DNA from: [Clostridium] hylemonae DSM 15053
GTDB taxonomy: Bacteria > Bacillota > Clostridia > Lachnospirales > Lachnospiraceae
Length of the DNA: 64,000 nt
NCBI RefSeq assembly: GCF_008281175.1
Contig: NZ_CP036524.1
Location: forward strand, 3,162,001-3,226,000
Direction: 5' to 3'
Positions 8,329-16,358 of the stretch are shown here, in pieces; positions within the stretch are counted from its first letter, which is position 1, and every line of letters begins with the position of its first letter. Made by a program: the position numbers and the translations under genes. The notes below the pieces were generated by a model. It did not search any database. It saw only the letters and a list, made by a program, of their open reading frames with translations, and was not told the DNA's origin.

Positions 8329-8371
8329 AAAAAAAATCCGCTGAACCCCTGTGTTACAAGGGATTCAGCGG
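8329..8371 (-). terminator. Rho-independent terminator after tRNA-Glu
   Basis: On the minus strand CCGCTGAATCCCTTG pairs with its near-complement CAGGGGTTCAGCGG across a short loop and is followed by ATTTTTTTT. It lies about 11 bases past the tRNA 3' end. Confidence 0.85.
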
Positions 8372-8381
8372 AAAAGTTAAG

Positions 8382-8453
8382 TGACTCCAAGGGGAATCGA
8401 ACCCCTGATTCCAGCGTGAGAGGCTAGCGTCTTAACCGCTTGACCATGGAGCC
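8382..8453 (-). tRNA. tRNA-Glu (anticodon CTC)
   Basis: This 72-base cloverleaf has acceptor arms GGCTCCA and TGGAGTC with discriminator A, D-arm TGGTCAAGCGGTTAAGACG, anticodon loop CTCTCAC with CTC in place, and T-arm AGGGG-TTCGATT-CCCCT. CCA is not encoded. It reads GAG codons. It has its own promoter and terminator, so it is a single-gene unit between the transporter gene and the collagen-like gene. Confidence 0.95.
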
Positions 8454-8473
8454 ATTATTTCACCTGCCTGTCT

Positions 8474-8502
8474 ATTGTAGCAAAAAAAATCACAATAGAC
8501 AA
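8474..8502 (-). promoter_or_regulatory. Sigma-A promoter for tRNA-Glu
   Basis: Minus strand TTGTCT, exactly 17 bases, then TACAAT. The predicted start is about 14 bases ahead of the tRNA 5' end. Confidence 0.7.
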
Positions 8503-8526
8503 GCATTTTTTTTAGAAATTTAAAAT

Positions 8527-9900
8527 TTATTTCATTATCATACTTATATACCCCTGAATAAAGATCACGAACACGATAAGAGGAAGGATAAACGTCAGAT
8601 AAAACCTGACACCCCGGCCGGACGGAAACTTCATTCCCGCTCCTGCGTTGGCTTCCTTGAGGAAGTTATCCCATCCCCATCCGTACCTTGTCACACAGAA
8701 CAGCAGATACACCATGGAGCCAAGCGGAAGCAGGTTATTACTCACAATAAAGTCTTCTATGTCCATAATGTTCTTTCCGCCTATTGTAAACGAGGACCAG
8801 TCCGTCATCCCGAGTACACACGGAATACTGAGCAGTATGAGAAGAACCCCGTTCACAATCACAGAACGTCTGAGGGGCCAGTCCCACAAGTCGCGCGCAA
8901 ACTGGATTATATTCTGGAATACCGCAACAATTGTAGAGAGCGCCGCAAAGGTCATGAACAGAAAGAACAGGCTGCCCCACACTCTCCCGCCCGGCATCTC
9001 CCGGAATACATTCGGTAGCGTCACGAATACAAGCCCCGGGCCTTCCCCGGGATTTAAGTCAAAGGCAAAGCACGCAGGGAAAATAACAAGTCCCGCCACG
9101 ACCGCCACAAAGGTATCCAGCGCGGTAATACTTACAGCTTCGCCCGCAAGGCTCCGCTCTTTACCGATGTAACTGCCGAATATGGCAAGTGAACCGACGC
9201 CGACACTCAGGGTGAAGAACGCCTGACCCATAGCCGCAAAAACCGCTTCCTTTATCCCTGCCTCCTCCATTTTCCCAAAATCGGGAAGCAGATAGAACTT
9301 CAGCCCGTCCGCCGCGTTTGGAAGCGTCACGGCACGTATGACAAGCACGATCATGATGACAAGAAGGCTGGACATCATCACTTTTGTGATCAGCTCCACA
9401 CCCTTCTGAAGTCCCATGGAGCAGATCAGAAGCGCCGCCACAGAAATGAGAACCATCCAGAAAAGCATCCCGTTCCGGTCAGACGTAAGTGCAGTAAATA
9501 CCCCCTCTACCTGCGCCGTATCTGCCCCTTCAAAATCGCCCTTCAGCATCTTGACAAAATAAGCGAGCATCCATCCTCCGATCGTCGTGTAGAACATCAT
9601 GAGCAGATAGTTTCCTGCCATGGAAAAATAGCGGAAGACGTGCCACTTGCTCCCGGCCGGTTCCAGCGCGTTGAACGACATGGCAGAACTTTTCTGGCTT
9701 CCTCTTCCTACCGACAGTTCCATGACTACGATCGGAAGTCCCAGTATGACAAGGAAGAACAGATACATGAGTACAAATGCTCCTCCGCCGTATTTTCCTG
9801 TGATATAAGGGAAGCGCCAAACATTGCCCAGACCGATGGCACAGCCCGCTGAGATCAGTATAAATCCCAATCTTGAAGAAAACTTTTCTCTTTTTTCCAT
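8527..9900 (-). CDS. Neurotransmitter:sodium symporter (NSS/SNF) family transporter
   Basis: This 457-residue polytopic membrane protein opens with the NSS signature: SRLGFILISAGCAIGLGNVW followed by RFPY, the unwound helix-1 segment that binds Na+ and substrate in LeuT-type transporters. About eleven hydrophobic segments can be counted, the usual number for prokaryotic members of the Tyt1/MhsT type. It should import an amino acid with Na+. The start has GAGGAACTG as ribosome site. It follows the lipid kinase gene by 15 bases and may be co-transcribed with it, although the functions are unrelated. The substrate is not predictable from sequence. Confidence 0.93.
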   Translation of the reverse strand: MEKREKFSSRLGFILISAGCAIGLGNVWRFPYITGKYGGGAFVLMYLFFLVILGLPIVVMELSVGRGSQKSSAMSFNALEPAGSKWHVFRYFSMAGNYLLMMFYTTIGGWMLAYFVKMLKGDFEGADTAQVEGVFTALTSDRNGMLFWMVLISVAALLICSMGLQKGVELITKVMMSSLLVIMIVLVIRAVTLPNAADGLKFYLLPDFGKMEEAGIKEAVFAAMGQAFFTLSVGVGSLAIFGSYIGKERSLAGEAVSITALDTFVAVVAGLVIFPACFAFDLNPGEGPGLVFVTLPNVFREMPGGRVWGSLFFLFMTFAALSTIVAVFQNIIQFARDLWDWPLRRSVIVNGVLLILLSIPCVLGMTDWSSFTIGGKNIMDIEDFIVSNNLLPLGSMVYLLFCVTRYGWGWDNFLKEANAGAGMKFPSGRGVRFYLTFILPLIVFVIFIQGYISMIMK

Positions 9901-9915
9901 TTGTCAGTTCCTCTG

Positions 9916-10905
9916 TTATTTCTCTTCCAGCTGTTTATCTTCCAGCTGTTTCTTTTCCAACTGTTTCTCTTCCAGAAGATATTCCTCCGGGTTCTGCATC
10001 AGTTCCCTGATATGCTCCTCCGGCACCATGATCTCAAGCTGCCTGTTCAGGTTCTGAACTTCCACCCTGTCATGAATGCCTCCGAATTCCCCGTCCAGCG
10101 TCCACGGTATCTCCTCCAGAGATTCAAACACAATATTGCCTGTCTTGAAAGAATACATGTGCTTCGTGTCCACCTGCTCGATCAGAAGGGCCGCCACTAT
10201 TTCCTGAAGCTCCAGCGGATTCTTCGGCATCTTGATCAACGTCACTTCAAACACGCCGTCGTCAAAGACCACCTGCTTTCCGATCATATTCCGGAAGCCG
10301 CCCACGGATCTGGAGTTCGTCACCATCCCGAATATGAATTCATCCTCTATAGTTTCGCCGTCATGTGTGACTTTAATACGGTATGACGGCACGTTGAACA
10401 GTCTCTTTGTCCCTTCCAGCACATAGGCAAGATGCCCGAGAACATTCTTCACCTCCTGCTTTGTCTGGTATGATACGTCGGTAAAGAGTCCAAATGCAGC
10501 GATATATACGAAGACGTCGTCATTAAACCTGCCGACATCACACGGAAACACAGCCCCGTTTACCGCATTGTCCGCAGCACTTAACAGTCCTTTCGGTATA
10601 TGGAGGCTGTTGGCAAAGTCGTTCGTAGTACCGGTCGGAATGTACCCGATAGGAGTCCTGTCGCCGCGCTGCATCATTCCCGTCACTACTTCATCGATCG
10701 TGCCGTCTCCTCCGCTGCACACGACGAGATCATAAGAGCCGAACTCATACTGCACCACTTTTTTATACGCGTCCCGGTATGCCTGCGTAGGATATGCGAC
10801 CACCTCATAACCTGCCTTTACAAAAATATCGATGACATCTGAAAGTTTGGGCTTAAGCAGCCCCTTCCCAGCATGCGGATTATAGATAAATAATAGTCGT
10901 CTCAT
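9916..10905 (-). CDS. Diacylglycerol kinase-family lipid kinase with charged C-terminal repeat
   Basis: The 329-residue protein has the catalytic-domain signature SGGDGTIDEVVTG (about residue 64), preceded by NPHAGKG and followed by IPTGTTNDFANSL, as in the DgkB/YegS/BmrU family that phosphorylates lipids such as diacylglycerol. The start follows GGGAGGGCTT. After the normal end of the fold, the C-terminus carries a run of Gln-Leu-Glu pentads (EKQLEKKQLEDKQLEEK), coded by a roughly 15-base DNA repeat. This tail could form a short coiled coil and may vary in copy number. The cytosolic enzyme probably recycles diacylglycerol from lipoteichoic acid or glycolipid turnover. Confidence 0.9.
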   Translation of the reverse strand: MRRLLFIYNPHAGKGLLKPKLSDVIDIFVKAGYEVVAYPTQAYRDAYKKVVQYEFGSYDLVVCSGGDGTIDEVVTGMMQRGDRTPIGYIPTGTTNDFANSLHIPKGLLSAADNAVNGAVFPCDVGRFNDDVFVYIAAFGLFTDVSYQTKQEVKNVLGHLAYVLEGTKRLFNVPSYRIKVTHDGETIEDEFIFGMVTNSRSVGGFRNMIGKQVVFDDGVFEVTLIKMPKNPLELQEIVAALLIEQVDTKHMYSFKTGNIVFESLEEIPWTLDGEFGGIHDRVEVQNLNRQLEIMVPEEHIRELMQNPEEYLLEEKQLEKKQLEDKQLEEK

Positions 10906-10932
10906 AAGCCCTCCCTTTTTCCTGCGTATAAA

Positions 10933-10957
10933 AAGGGCATTTTCATGCCCTTCTCAT
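10933..10957 (-). terminator. Terminator after the HPr-like gene
   Basis: Minus strand AAGGGCAT-GAAA-ATGCCCTT is followed by TTTATAC: an 8-bp stem, tetraloop and short T run. It separates the whiA/HPr operon from the lipid kinase gene. Confidence 0.7.
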
Positions 10958-10998
10958 GTATGCCTCGTTAAACATCTCCATTTAACAGGTATGTATTT

Positions 10999-11256
10999 TT
11001 ATTTTTTGTCAGAAAGGAATAACTCCAGCCCTTTTGCCGCTTCCTCTTCATCCTTGCCCTCTGCAACCACTGTAAGTTCCTCTCCCTGACATAACCTGAG
11101 GGTCATCATTCCCATGATACTCTTGGCATTAATCTTTTTCTCTTCAACCTCGAAGAATACCTGGCTCTGATACTGGCTTGCTTCCTGCACAAGCAGCGCC
11201 ACCGATCTGTCTTCAGTACTCATGTCCGTTTGGATAGTTACAGGTTTCTTAATCAT
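10999..11256 (-). CDS. HPr-family protein lacking the phospho-acceptor His (Crh-like)
   Basis: This 85-residue HPr fold keeps the regulatory-serine segment AKSIMGMMTL (Ser46 equivalent), target of HPr kinase/phosphorylase. The active-site loop that normally reads GLHARPA is replaced by EDRSVALLVQEAS with no histidine, so it cannot relay phosphate in the PTS. This matches Crh of Bacillus, a co-repressor with CcpA. It lies directly downstream of whiA, just as crh follows whiA (yvcL) in B. subtilis. A role in carbon catabolite control is therefore inferred, fitting a region full of sugar operons. Confidence 0.85.
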   Translation of the reverse strand: MIKKPVTIQTDMSTEDRSVALLVQEASQYQSQVFFEVEEKKINAKSIMGMMTLRLCQGEELTVVAEGKDEEEAAKGLELFLSDKK

Positions 11257-11267
11257 AATGTTCCTCC

Positions 11268-12149
11268 TTACTGTTCCCTTAACTTATCAGCTATCTCACT
11301 TAACTTTCGCAGCCGGTGGTTTACTCCTGATTTGCCAAGAGGCTCCCGGAGCAGATTCCCCAGCTCTTTCAAAGTTGCCTCCGGATATTCAAGACGTGTA
11401 AGGGCAACGTCTCTCAGTCCCTCTGGCAGCTTGTCAAAACCGACGGTTTCCTTTATATAAGAAATATCCTCCATCTGCCTTACGGCAGCAGATACGGTTT
11501 TATTGATATTCGCAGTCTCGCAGTTCACCTTCCGGTTCACCGAGTTGCGCATTTCCTTCAGTATCCTCACATTCTCCAGCTCCATCAGCGCGATATGCGC
11601 CTCCATGACGTTCAATATATCTACGATCTGTGAGCCTTCCTTCAGATACACTACAAAGGTCTTTTTTCTCGGTACGATCTTTGCATCCATGCCAAAGCTG
11701 TTGATAATATCCCGCAGGTGAACCGCTTTTGCCTCGTCACCGCACACGATCTCAAAATGATAAGACTTGCTCGGGTCACTCATGGACCCTGCCGCGAGAA
11801 AAGCTCCCCGTATGTAAGAGCGCTTGCAGCAGACAGCCTGCGCAGATGCGTTTTTGACCGCCAGCAGTTCTTTCCCTCTTGCATGGATAAAATAACTGCT
11901 GCTGTCCCTGCCCGTATTTCTCCGGACAGCGATATCAGTTCTTATATTAAATGTTTTTTCAATTAATGTAAAGCACTTTCTTGCAACAGCGATATTTTCA
12001 GTGTGTACTCCGAGACTGCACGTTCCGCCTGCATCCTCCTGAAACCCGCCGCACATATGCACGATCGCAGACAGTTCCGCAAGACTGCAGTGCCGTGCTT
12101 TGGCATAATGCCTGGATAATTCTTCTTTTATATTTCCTGAAAATGACAT
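11268..12149 (-). CDS. whiA: Sporulation/cell-division regulator WhiA
   Basis: The 293-residue protein has an N-terminal LAGLIDADG-derived domain (MSFSGNIKEELSRHYAKARH start, then RSYIRGAFLAAGSMSDPSK) and a C-terminal helix-turn-helix (YPEATLKELGNLLREPLGKS, then GVNHRLRKLSEIAD). ATG at 12149 follows AAGGAGAGTCAG; a longer reading from 12188 has no ribosome site. WhiA is a DNA-binding protein conserved in Gram-positives and linked to division, chromosome segregation and sporulation. It sits in the conserved rapZ-whiA-HPr block, starting 35 bases after rapZ. Confidence 0.96.
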   Translation of the reverse strand: MSFSGNIKEELSRHYAKARHCSLAELSAIVHMCGGFQEDAGGTCSLGVHTENIAVARKCFTLIEKTFNIRTDIAVRRNTGRDSSSYFIHARGKELLAVKNASAQAVCCKRSYIRGAFLAAGSMSDPSKSYHFEIVCGDEAKAVHLRDIINSFGMDAKIVPRKKTFVVYLKEGSQIVDILNVMEAHIALMELENVRILKEMRNSVNRKVNCETANINKTVSAAVRQMEDISYIKETVGFDKLPEGLRDVALTRLEYPEATLKELGNLLREPLGKSGVNHRLRKLSEIADKLREQ

Positions 12150-12184
12150 CTGACTCTCCTTAGACCTCTGTCCGTATAAGGCAA

Positions 12185-13066
12185 TCATCTGGCCTTTGTG
12201 ACAGCATCCTTTCCGATATCCCGGTGTTCGATCCGTATACCGTACACTTCCGTGTCTTTAAGCTGTTCAAACAGTTCGTTTGCCAGCGTCACGGACCGGT
12301 GCTTTCCGCCCGTGCATCCGATACCGATGACGAGCTGCGTCTTGCCTTCCACAATATAATTAGGTATGAGGAACTCTACCAAATCCAGCAGCTTTTCGAG
12401 AAATTTCTTCGCCTTGTCATTGTTCATGACATAGTCCCTTACTTCCCGGTCATTGCCACTCTCGGAACGCAGTTCTTCTATATAATACGGGTTCGGCAGA
12501 AAGCGTACATCAAATACGAGATCTGCATCATTTGGGATCCCATATTTGAATCCAAAGGAAAGAACCGATATATAAAGATTCTTATATTCTTTGTTCTGGA
12601 CAAATATCTTATTCAGCTCCGCCTTCAGCTCTCTTGTGAGCATATGGCTCGTGTCCACGAGATAGTCCGCCCTCTTTTTTAAAAATTTAAGCTGTTCTCT
12701 CTCCCTCTGTATTCCCTGGTCGACTCTGCTGTCGTTTCCGGACAGGGGGTGGAATCTTCTCGTCTCTTTATACCGCTTGACAAGCACGTTATCACTTGAT
12801 TCCAGAAAAAGTATCTCGTACTTTAAGCCGGTCATATCCAGTTCATCGAGCACTTTCTCCAGTTCTCGGAAGCTCTGGCCGCTTCGGATATCCACGCCGA
12901 GCGCCGCCTTATTTATCTCTGTCCCCGGAACCCGCAGCAGATCCGCCATCTTCGGGATCAACGGCACAGGAAGGTTGTCGACGCAGAAATAGCCCACATC
13001 CTCCAGCATCTTAAGCGCCGTACTCTTTCCGGCTCCTGACATTCCGGTAACTATAACAAATCTCAT
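12185..13066 (-). CDS. rapZ: RNase adapter / nucleotide-binding protein RapZ (YvcJ)
   Basis: The 293-residue P-loop protein has Walker A TGMSGAGKS at residues 7-15, then the family segments LVDTSHMLTRELKAEL and FGFKYGIPNDADLVFDVRFL, and near the C-terminus VIGIGCTGGKHRSV. YvcJ-type proteins hydrolyse GTP; E. coli RapZ presents the GlmZ sRNA to RNase E. The role in Clostridia is less clear. The gene follows murB with one base between them and precedes whiA. The yvcK gene that lies between these two in Bacillus is absent here. Confidence 0.96.
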   Translation of the reverse strand: MRFVIVTGMSGAGKSTALKMLEDVGYFCVDNLPVPLIPKMADLLRVPGTEINKAALGVDIRSGQSFRELEKVLDELDMTGLKYEILFLESSDNVLVKRYKETRRFHPLSGNDSRVDQGIQREREQLKFLKKRADYLVDTSHMLTRELKAELNKIFVQNKEYKNLYISVLSFGFKYGIPNDADLVFDVRFLPNPYYIEELRSESGNDREVRDYVMNNDKAKKFLEKLLDLVEFLIPNYIVEGKTQLVIGIGCTGGKHRSVTLANELFEQLKDTEVYGIRIEHRDIGKDAVTKAR

Positions 13067-13067
13067 C

Positions 13068-13979
13068 TTAGAACTCCCCTAATCTTTTCACTTCCGGTTC
13101 CATCCGCACACCGGTCTGTCTCTCTACCCGGTCTGCGACCTCGGTTATCAGCGCCATAATATCAGCCGCTGTGGCACTGCCCCTGTTTATCACAAACCCA
13201 CAGTGTTTCTCGGACACCTGGGCGCCCCCGACACGGAAGCCGCGCAGCCCGGCATCCTCGATCAGCTTGCCCGCAAAATATCCTTCCGGTCTTTTGAACG
13301 TACTCCCGGCGCTCGGATATTCGAGCGGCTGTTTGGTCACTCTCTTTTCTTTCAGCTCATCCATTCTGGCTTTTATCTCGTCTTTACTGCCTTCCTTAAG
13401 CTCTATTTCAGCTTCCAGCGCAATATATCCTTTTCTGGCAATGACGCTCGTCCTGTAGCCAAGTTCCAGTTCGTCTCTGTGGAGCGTGAGAAATGCTCCG
13501 TCTTCTGTGAGAACTGTAACGTATCTCAGTACATCCTTCATCTCTCCGCCGTATGCTCCCGCATTCATCACGCAGGCGCCTCCGAGCGTCCCGGGGATCC
13601 CCGCGGCAAATTCAAATCCTGTAAGTCCCGCCGACAGCGCCCGGGCTGCGATCGATGATAAAAGTGCGCCGGCCTGGGCCCTGACTGTATGTCCCTCTAC
13701 CGTTATTTCACTCATATCTCTGTATATCTGTATCATGACTCCGCGGTATCCTTTGTCCGATACAAGCAGGTTGCTCCCGTTGCCTATAATATAGAAAGGA
13801 ACGTCCCACTGTCTGCACAGGCGGATAATATCTCTTACTTCCTCCTTTGACTCCGGAACCGTATAATAATCTGCCGCCCCGCCGACGCGGAAGGTCGTGT
13901 GGTTCTTCATCGGTTCATCCGCCAGCACTTTATCTTCTGTCAAAACATCCTTCAATGCATTGTAAAAATCTTGATTCAT
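13068..13979 (-). CDS. murB: UDP-N-acetylmuramate dehydrogenase MurB
   Basis: This FAD enzyme of 303 residues reduces UDP-GlcNAc-enolpyruvate to UDP-MurNAc in cytoplasmic peptidoglycan synthesis. Visible features are the FAD segment NHTTFRVGGAADY, YIIGNGSNLLVSDKG, the GIPGTLGGACVMNAGAYGGE loop, and the catalytic serine motif PSAGSTFKRP typical of Gram-positive MurB. ATG at 13979 follows GGAGACAC; the ATG four codons upstream overlaps the ribosome site. It is the first gene of the murB-rapZ-whiA-HPr operon and is divergent from the CBS-domain gene. Confidence 0.96.
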   Translation of the reverse strand: MNQDFYNALKDVLTEDKVLADEPMKNHTTFRVGGAADYYTVPESKEEVRDIIRLCRQWDVPFYIIGNGSNLLVSDKGYRGVMIQIYRDMSEITVEGHTVRAQAGALLSSIAARALSAGLTGFEFAAGIPGTLGGACVMNAGAYGGEMKDVLRYVTVLTEDGAFLTLHRDELELGYRTSVIARKGYIALEAEIELKEGSKDEIKARMDELKEKRVTKQPLEYPSAGSTFKRPEGYFAGKLIEDAGLRGFRVGGAQVSEKHCGFVINRGSATAADIMALITEVADRVERQTGVRMEPEVKRLGEF

Positions 13980-14067
13980 ATGTGTCTCCATCTTATATTT
14001 TTATATTAAATCATATTAATTTTCTCAGTACATCATACACTATCTACCTGCCAAATTCAACGCAGAC

Positions 14068-14096
14068 TTGCAAAAACAGGGAAAATGGGTTATATT
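14068..14096 (+). promoter_or_regulatory. Sigma-A promoter for the DUF21/CBS gene
   Basis: TTGCAA, 17 bases, TATATT on the plus strand, 41 bases upstream of the probable TTG start at 14137. Confidence 0.7.
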
Positions 14097-14136
14097 AGTC
14101 CCATATAATCTATTTTAAAAAGGAGTGAACTTATCA

Positions 14137-15414
14137 TTGGACTCGAGTGACGTCATACAGCTAATAATACTGGTTGTTTTACTGGGATTGTCTGCATTTT
14201 TCTCATCTGCGGAGACATCTCTTACAACAGCCAACAAGATTCGAATCCGCAGCCTGGCCGAGGACGGCAGTAAACGGGCTAAAACATTATTAAAAATAAC
14301 AGACAATTCAGGAAAGATGCTGAGCGCGATACTGATCGGCAACAACATCGTCAACTTATCCGCCGCTTCGCTTACAACAAGCCTTGCATACAGCTTCGGT
14401 GGCTCTATGGTGGCGATCGCCAGCGGTATACTGACCGTATTGATCCTTCTCTTCGGTGAGATAACGCCGAAGACGATGGCAACCATCCACGCTGAAAAAA
14501 TGGCGCTTATCTACGCCCCCATCATCAGCATGTTCATGAAGATCATGACACCTGTCATTTTCCTTATCAACGGTTTGTCCATGGGAGTTCTCCTGCTGCT
14601 GCGTGTGGACCCCAATGCAAAGAATGATATCATGACAGAGACAGAGCTTCGCACGATCGTCGATGTGAGCCATGAAGACGGCGTCATTGAATCCGACGAG
14701 CGTGAAATGATATACAATGTGTTCGACCTGGGAGATGCCAAGGCCAAGGATGTCATGGTACCGCGTGTCCATGTGACATTTGCAGATGTGGAGAGCACCT
14801 ACGAAGAACTGCTGGAGATATTCCGGGAGGATAAATTCACAAGGCTGCCGGTCTTTGAGGAGACAACGGATAACGTTATCGGAACCATCAATATGAAAGA
14901 CCTTCTTCTCTACGACAATACGAAGGAATTCCATATACGCGACATACTGCGCGAAGCATATTTTACCTATGAATATAAAAACATTTCCGAGCTGCTCGTA
15001 GAGATGCGGCAGGCCTCTTTTAACATTGCTATCGTATTAGATGAATATGGCGAAACAGCCGGACTTATTACATTAGAAGATATATTAGAAGAAATCGTCG
15101 GTGAGATCCATGACGAATACGACGAAAATGAGGAAGATTTTATTCAGGAGATCGGGGAGCGTGAATTTATCGTCGAGGGTTCCACGAACCTGGACGACTT
15201 AAATGACCGGCTGGACCTGAATCTGGAATCTGAAGATTATGACTCGGTCGGCGGCTTTATCATCGAGCGGCTGGACCGGCTGCCTGAGGCCGGTGACACG
15301 ATCACCACGGAGGACGGCATACGTATGGTAGTCGAGACGCTGGATAAAAACAGGATCGAGACTGTGCATATGTATCTGCCGGAACGAGAGGCAGATGAAG
15401 ATACAGATGATTAA
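14137..15414 (+). CDS. CNNM/CorC-family membrane protein (DUF21, CBS pair, CorC_HlyC)
   Basis: The product has about 425 residues. An N-terminal DUF21 membrane domain (ILVVLLGLSAFFSSAETSL and two more helices up to residue about 165) is followed by a CBS pair (DVMVPRVHVTFADVEST, then EDKFTRLPVFEETTDNVIG) and a C-terminal CorC/HlyC domain. Members transport or sense Mg2+/Co2+ and resemble hemolysin C. The start is best placed at TTG 14137, downstream of AAGGAG; the GTG at 14125 overlaps that ribosome site. It is transcribed alone from a good promoter and ends in a strong hairpin. The final residues are strongly acidic. Confidence 0.9.
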   Translation: MDSSDVIQLIILVVLLGLSAFFSSAETSLTTANKIRIRSLAEDGSKRAKTLLKITDNSGKMLSAILIGNNIVNLSAASLTTSLAYSFGGSMVAIASGILTVLILLFGEITPKTMATIHAEKMALIYAPIISMFMKIMTPVIFLINGLSMGVLLLLRVDPNAKNDIMTETELRTIVDVSHEDGVIESDEREMIYNVFDLGDAKAKDVMVPRVHVTFADVESTYEELLEIFREDKFTRLPVFEETTDNVIGTINMKDLLLYDNTKEFHIRDILREAYFTYEYKNISELLVEMRQASFNIAIVLDEYGETAGLITLEDILEEIVGEIHDEYDENEEDFIQEIGEREFIVEGSTNLDDLNDRLDLNLESEDYDSVGGFIIERLDRLPEAGDTITTEDGIRMVVETLDKNRIETVHMYLPEREADEDTDD

Positions 15415-15431
15415 AAGGATATCACGATAAT

Positions 15432-15466
15432 AACAGACGCTGGAATCTGCATTCCAGCGTCTGTTT
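15432..15466. terminator. Bidirectional terminator
   Basis: AACAGACGCTGGAA and TTCCAGCGTCTGTT form a 14-bp perfect stem with a six-base loop. T-rich flanks on the plus side and the convergent gene arrangement suggest it ends both the CBS gene and the sigma-like gene. Confidence 0.85.
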
Positions 15467-16176
15467 TATATCTCTTCCTGTTCTTCTTCCACGTCTTCTC
15501 CTGCCAGTTTCAGAAGCGCCTCGACCTGCTCTGTCTCCATACTAAGCTGCTGCGCCACCTCATCCACAGATACTTTCCTGCCCATATCTTCACTCATATG
15601 GCGGATCGTCTCATCGAGCTCCGCCACCTGGCTCACCATCTTTTTATCCTGACGTCTCGTCTCTGTCTGAGACTCTATAAATGCCTGCAGTCCGGCGCGC
15701 ACTTCTTCCATGATCTCCTGCTCACTGTCCACCGCCCCTTCAAAACGCCTGAGCGCTGCCATGAGACTTAAGTTGCCCTCCTGTATCATGTCGCCGATGA
15801 AAAGCTCTTTGCGGTGCATCTGAAGCGCCGCGTCCGCAACGAGGGGCAGATAGTAGGCCATACGGGCTTCTTCCACACTTCCTCCCCTCATGTTCTCTAT
15901 TTCCTGTATGTATTCCGTAAAATACTCCTGCTCTTCACTGCTTAGATCTGCGGACTCTTCGCCTGACTCGATGATCTTTCCCGGCTGCTTTTTATACCCT
16001 GCAACAGTGACCTTCTGAGCAAGCAGATAGTCGCAGACGAGCTCCGTCTGTTCCTGAGAAAGGCCGTCCTCCTCAAAAAACTTTTCTATTTCCTCCACGG
16101 TAAGGCGGTTCCCCTGTCCCGCGGCGGTCTCCTGGATGCTGCCCAGTTTGCTTCTGAATTCCAATCTGTCTGCCAT
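15466..16176 (-). CDS. Truncated sigma-70-like protein (regions 1.1, partial 2 and 3 only)
   Basis: The 236-residue acidic protein resembles primary sigma factors in part. Residues about 20-60 look like region 1.1 (NRLTVEEIEKFFEEDGLSQE). Residues about 105-145 match region 2.1-2.2, the core-RNA-polymerase contact (YYLPLVADAALQMHRKELFI then GDMIQEGNLSLMAALRRFEG). Residues about 180-225 match region 3 (GRKVSVDEVAQQLSMETEQV). The -10 recognition/melting segment (2.3-2.4) is replaced by a short helix and region 4 is absent. It therefore could bind core polymerase but not a normal promoter. The start at 16176 follows GGGAGGATATAG. The function is unknown; an anti-sigma-like or accessory role is only inference. 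Confidence 0.75.
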   Translation of the reverse strand: MADRLEFRSKLGSIQETAAGQGNRLTVEEIEKFFEEDGLSQEQTELVCDYLLAQKVTVAGYKKQPGKIIESGEESADLSSEEQEYFTEYIQEIENMRGGSVEEARMAYYLPLVADAALQMHRKELFIGDMIQEGNLSLMAALRRFEGAVDSEQEIMEEVRAGLQAFIESQTETRRQDKKMVSQVAELDETIRHMSEDMGRKVSVDEVAQQLSMETEQVEALLKLAGEDVEEEQEEI

Positions 16177-16274
16177 GATCTATATCCTCCCAAGTTCCGG
16201 CCGTATCCGTCCATGCTGTACAGCGGCCCTGCCGGTTTACAAAATATATTAGCATACTCTGTCTGAAAATGCCA

Positions 16275-16303
16275 TTGTAAATCAAACGCGAAAGTGATAC
16301 GAT
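16275..16303 (+). promoter_or_regulatory. Sigma-A promoter for DUF5107 gene 1
   Basis: TTGTAA, 17 bases, TACGAT on the plus strand, about 55 bases ahead of the start codon. Confidence 0.55.
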
Positions 16304-16358
16304 TACGTTTGCATAACGAATATTTACGGCTGCCGCCGGCGAAAAGGAGCATATGATC

